Source: Pieris napi
Lineage: Eukaryota; Arthropoda; Insecta; Lepidoptera; Pieridae
Direction: 5' to 3'
Length of the DNA stretch: 64,000 nt
Assembly: GCF_905475465.1 (NCBI RefSeq)
Contig: NC_062240.1
Location: forward strand, 6,649,001-6,713,000
Positions 61,728-64,000 of this stretch are shown in pieces. Both the position numbers and the translations under genes were made by a program. The notes below the pieces were generated by a model. That model worked only from the letters and a program-made list of their open reading frames with translations. It was not told the DNA's origin and did no database searches. Position 1 is the stretch's first letter; each line of letters opens with the position of its first letter.

Positions 61728-61974
61728 CAGCCCTGCGATTCTGTAACTCACTTTTCGAACTCACACAGCGGTTTTCGCATCGGCGGTCGCTCTCAAATCA
61801 GTAGTGAAGCAGTCATTTTATGATTTGGCGTTCTGATAAACAATAAACTACAAGCTCCCACCTTTTCAGAATTCCAAATCATAAAATGACTGCTTCACTA
61901 CTGATTTGAGAGCGACCGCCGATGCGAAAACTGCTGTGTGAGTTCGAAAAGTGAGTTACAGAATCGCAGGGCAG
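61728..61974. mobile_element. Foldback MITE family R3, full-length near-perfect palindrome
   Basis: Arms of about 105-115 bp pair almost perfectly: CCCTGCGATTCTGTAACTCA, GGCGGTCGCTCTCAAATCAG and AGTGAAGCAGTCATTTTATG each recur inverted. The centre is AACAATAAACTACAAGCTCC. It lies about 310 bp upstream of the TATA box at 62287. Confidence 0.88.
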
Positions 61975-61995
61975 TTCACAGCTCTTTTCAAATTG

Positions 61996-62048
61996 TGACG
62001 TCATACCCTGAAACGCTTTAACAAAGATATTCCGACCGCTAAGAATGT
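61996..62048. repeat. Left member of an inverted repeat flanking the next gene's first exon
   Basis: Starts TGACGTCATACCCTGAAACG; the first 21 bp are exactly reverse-complemented at 63274-63294, and weaker similarity (including CCGCTAAG..ATGT) continues to about 50 bp on both sides. Confidence 0.75.
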
Positions 62049-62286
62049 CTTCTCACTTTAGGTTGGAGGGAGAGCAGTACCTTTATTTATTGGGCTTTGT
62101 AATAACAATCTGAAAGAATTTTATCACTTAGACTCAAACCTAGGACTGATTTCAAATATTGAAGTACTATTTATGAAACTACATTTATGATGCCTTTGAC
62201 CTAGTTAACTTATTAAAATTAAATTTCAATTAGTGGCAGCCCTAAGAGAAAGGACAGAGGGGCAGGTTCTATCTTGTCGAGTGCGA

Positions 62287-62294
62287 TATAAAAG
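62287..62294 (+). promoter_or_regulatory. TATA box
   Basis: TATAAAAG in GCGATATAAAAGCGCG. About 30 bp downstream is a TCA-type initiator (TTCACCATCACGG, near 62317-62320), and a second TCAGT lies at 62333. The ATG at 62346 follows. A strong TATA plus initiator plus short first exon is usual for highly expressed insect secreted protein genes. Confidence 0.7.
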
Positions 62295-62345
62295 CGCGTC
62301 CTTGGGAATTTTCACCATCACGGAAGGAACCTTCAGTCTGACGAT

Positions 62346-64000
62346 ATGGAAGTGAAGTACACCGTCTGCTTAATCGTAAGTTATTAGTAAAAAGTTTTAA
62401 TTTATTATGCAAACTATTGTTTAAATCTCGATGAAAAATAGTTGTAACATAAATTATTAGAAATCATTACTTTTACGATAGGTACATAATTATAATTACA
62501 AAATAAAAATAAAGATTAAAATAATAAGAGTGATCAATAAATTATTAAAAAGTTTTAAATATTTTATACAAAATAGTCCTGACCTTAATTATTACTACTA
62601 ATCCTTACTCTTTACAATACATAATTATAATTACAGAATAAAAATATAGATTTAAATACTAGGAGTGTTCAATAAAAAGTGAGACGACGACGAGAAAGAC
62701 GCAATATTTTTTTATTAAATGTTACTTTATTTTTCGACTTAGTTACCTATGAGATCTTTTTTCTAAAGCTAAAATTCGTTTATTAAAAAAAATATTCGCT
62801 TATTGCTGATCCCATAAAATATCGTGTACCGCGGGGACTCAATTGAAGATGATCACCCAGTAGGTTCTGAGATGTTACTTTAACCGTAGAAATCACTAGG
62901 AGCTAGGTCCGTAGAATATGGAGGATGTTCCATTAATTCGAAGCCAACTTCTTGAATATTAACGCGGGGCTATCATAGTGAAATAAAACAACTTTACACA
63001 GTTTGCTACGCCGTTGCGTTGTCAACTTTATTATTTGCCCTGAGTAAAAGTCCCTGTAATAGGGTAATTGTAGTTCCATGGTTAAGGTATTCATTACCAC
63101 ACTTTGGTTGTCCCAAAAAAACAGCCCGTGATTTTACTGGTGAGTAGAATTGACTAAAATTTCTTCTGAGTTGGAGATGACGGTCTTTCAAGTCCTGAAG
63201 GGAGGTCAAAGGCCCCAGTGGCTAAGATCTAGAAGTTACATACATCCTTAGCGGCCGAAATAACTAGGTTAGCGCGTTTCAGGGTATGACGTCATCTCAG
63301 TGATTGTTGCCGTAGAATGTAGATGTCGCTTTGCCATGTTTCGTTCATAGTTTTGAAGCAAGGCAAAATCGACCGAAACCTTATTGTACCTAGCCCAAAC
63401 AGATTTGTAAAATTCTCTCCCATTCACGCTGAAACTTTCTTTTATTTTCTAATACTACATATAATAATTTTATTTAATACATATAATATATAAATCTTTA
63501 TTTAGGGTCTGTTTCACAATGTATGGATAAAGTACCAAATAGCTATGCAACACATAAATTATTTAAATTTGCCCTTCTTACTCTCTCTCAATCGGTCTTA
63601 ATCGCTCTCTTCCTTTTCTTCGACAATTTTTTTTTAATGTTTAAGGAGATCACATTATCTAGTTATTGTACTTCCTCGTATGTAGCAAATAATAATTATT
63701 TTCTAAACTAGATAATATATGATAATAGCAATAGTAATTACCCGTTTTTGATAATCTAACTACGTATATATACATACATTAAAGTAATGAAATTTGTTGG
63801 TAGTTTACGGTAATATTATGTAAGTTAGTATATTATACTTATTATTAATTATTGTTTGACATCGATGCTGTAAATAAAAATATTTGGGATTATTATATAT
63901 ATATATATATATTTTAATTTTATATAAAAATTATGTAGTAAATTACATTGGTGTATTTAAGTCATTTATCAATAATAATTAATCTTTTACAGATCTTAGC
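62346..64000 (+). CDS. 5' end of a probable secreted or cuticle-type protein gene (partial)
   Basis: Exon 1, 62346-62375, encodes MEVKYTVCLI and ends at a GTAAGT donor in phase 0. A TTTTACAG acceptor at 63992 would join it to ATC TTA GC.., continuing the hydrophobic run as MEVKYTVCLIIL, i.e. the start of a signal peptide. The window ends eight bases into exon 2, so the mature protein is unknown. A signal peptide split by an early intron after a TATA-driven short exon is common in insect cuticular protein and other haemolymph or epidermal secreted protein genes; this is inference from layout only. The 1.6-kb intron contains a mariner relic. Confidence 0.5.
62640..63250 (-). pseudogene. Mariner-like transposase relic
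   Basis: On the minus strand, frames around 62890-63000 read VVLFHYDSPAL (second catalytic region) and, after frameshifts, QEVGFELMEHPPYSTDLAPS (third catalytic region). Upstream residues include RHLQLRRNFSQF-like text. It is heavily damaged and lies in intron 1 of the partial gene. The ends were not resolved. Confidence 0.6.
63231..63294. repeat. Right member of the inverted repeat around exon 1 of the partial gene
   Basis: Ends with the 21-bp exact reverse complement of 61996-62016 (GCGTTTCAGGGTATGACGTC core). Together with the left member it brackets the promoter, exon 1 and the mariner relic, 1.3 kb in all. Confidence 0.75.

Larger units (their letters stand above)
57500..62280. other. 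Repeat-rich intergenic region right of gene D
   Basis: No protein-coding exon is supported in these 4.8 kb. It holds R3 foldbacks, a GGTGCGTACAGACT-ended MITE, a SINE S1 fragment, an R4 fragment and an R1 copy (separate entries). The block at 57945-58060 (TTTCCCCGAAAGGGGCAGAT) resembles another common lepidopteran repeat but its limits were not resolved. Confidence 0.5.

Overview
This window is a stretch of AT-rich nuclear DNA from a lepidopteran insect (butterfly or moth). The evidence is small-intron eukaryotic genes with GT-AG splicing and a repeat fraction typical of that order: tRNA-derived SINEs, foldback MITEs, several mariner families and 5'-truncated non-LTR elements. I see no prokaryotic or viral features. 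Exon positions were built by hand from splice sites, reading-frame phase and family similarity.

Left part (1-17 kb). A TE-rich left edge is followed on the minus strand by a nine-exon gene (10837 down to about 1359, probably running off the left edge). It encodes an N-terminal coiled coil, an acidic middle and a long basic/low-complexity C-terminal exon; a shugoshin-like identity is my tentative reading. Exons 7 and 8 of this gene exist three times in tandem, in units of about 2.4 kb carried with a SINE-like repeat and a mariner relic. The exon pair is exactly 57 codons and phase-symmetric, so all three copies could be spliced in frame. The gene is divergent from the intronless H/ACA snoRNP gene GAR1 (11895-12548). 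GAR1 converges on EMC5/MMGT1 (minus strand, 14484-13489), an ER membrane complex subunit. Between EMC5 and the next gene lie two MITEs and a foldback transposon with arms of about 240 bp carrying a spliced helix-turn-helix fragment.

Central and right part (17.5-57 kb). Four Na+/K+-ATPase beta-subunit (nervana family) genes sit in a row: A (+, 17485-20755, 319 aa), B (+, 23601-35282, 298 aa), C (+, 37710-49313, 316 aa) and D (-, 57040-53029, 326 aa). Each starts with a short cytoplasmic tail ending in a GRTxxxW-type motif, then one membrane segment, then a disulfide-bonded ectodomain. A and D look canonical. C is divergent but keeps six ectodomain cysteines. B is the most divergent and lacks the first disulfide pair. 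The first introns of B and C are long and full of transposons.

Right edge (57-64 kb). This is mostly repeats: a foldback MITE family, a second copy group of an interspersed repeat, SINE and mariner relics. A TATA-driven first exon at 62346-62375 encodes ten residues of a likely signal peptide and splices to a second exon cut off by the window end. It looks like the 5' end of a secreted or cuticle-type protein gene.

The beta-subunit genes would all serve the same P-type Na+/K+ pump as alternative beta partners. GAR1 (pseudouridylation), EMC5 (membrane protein insertion) and the coiled-coil gene are unrelated neighbours.
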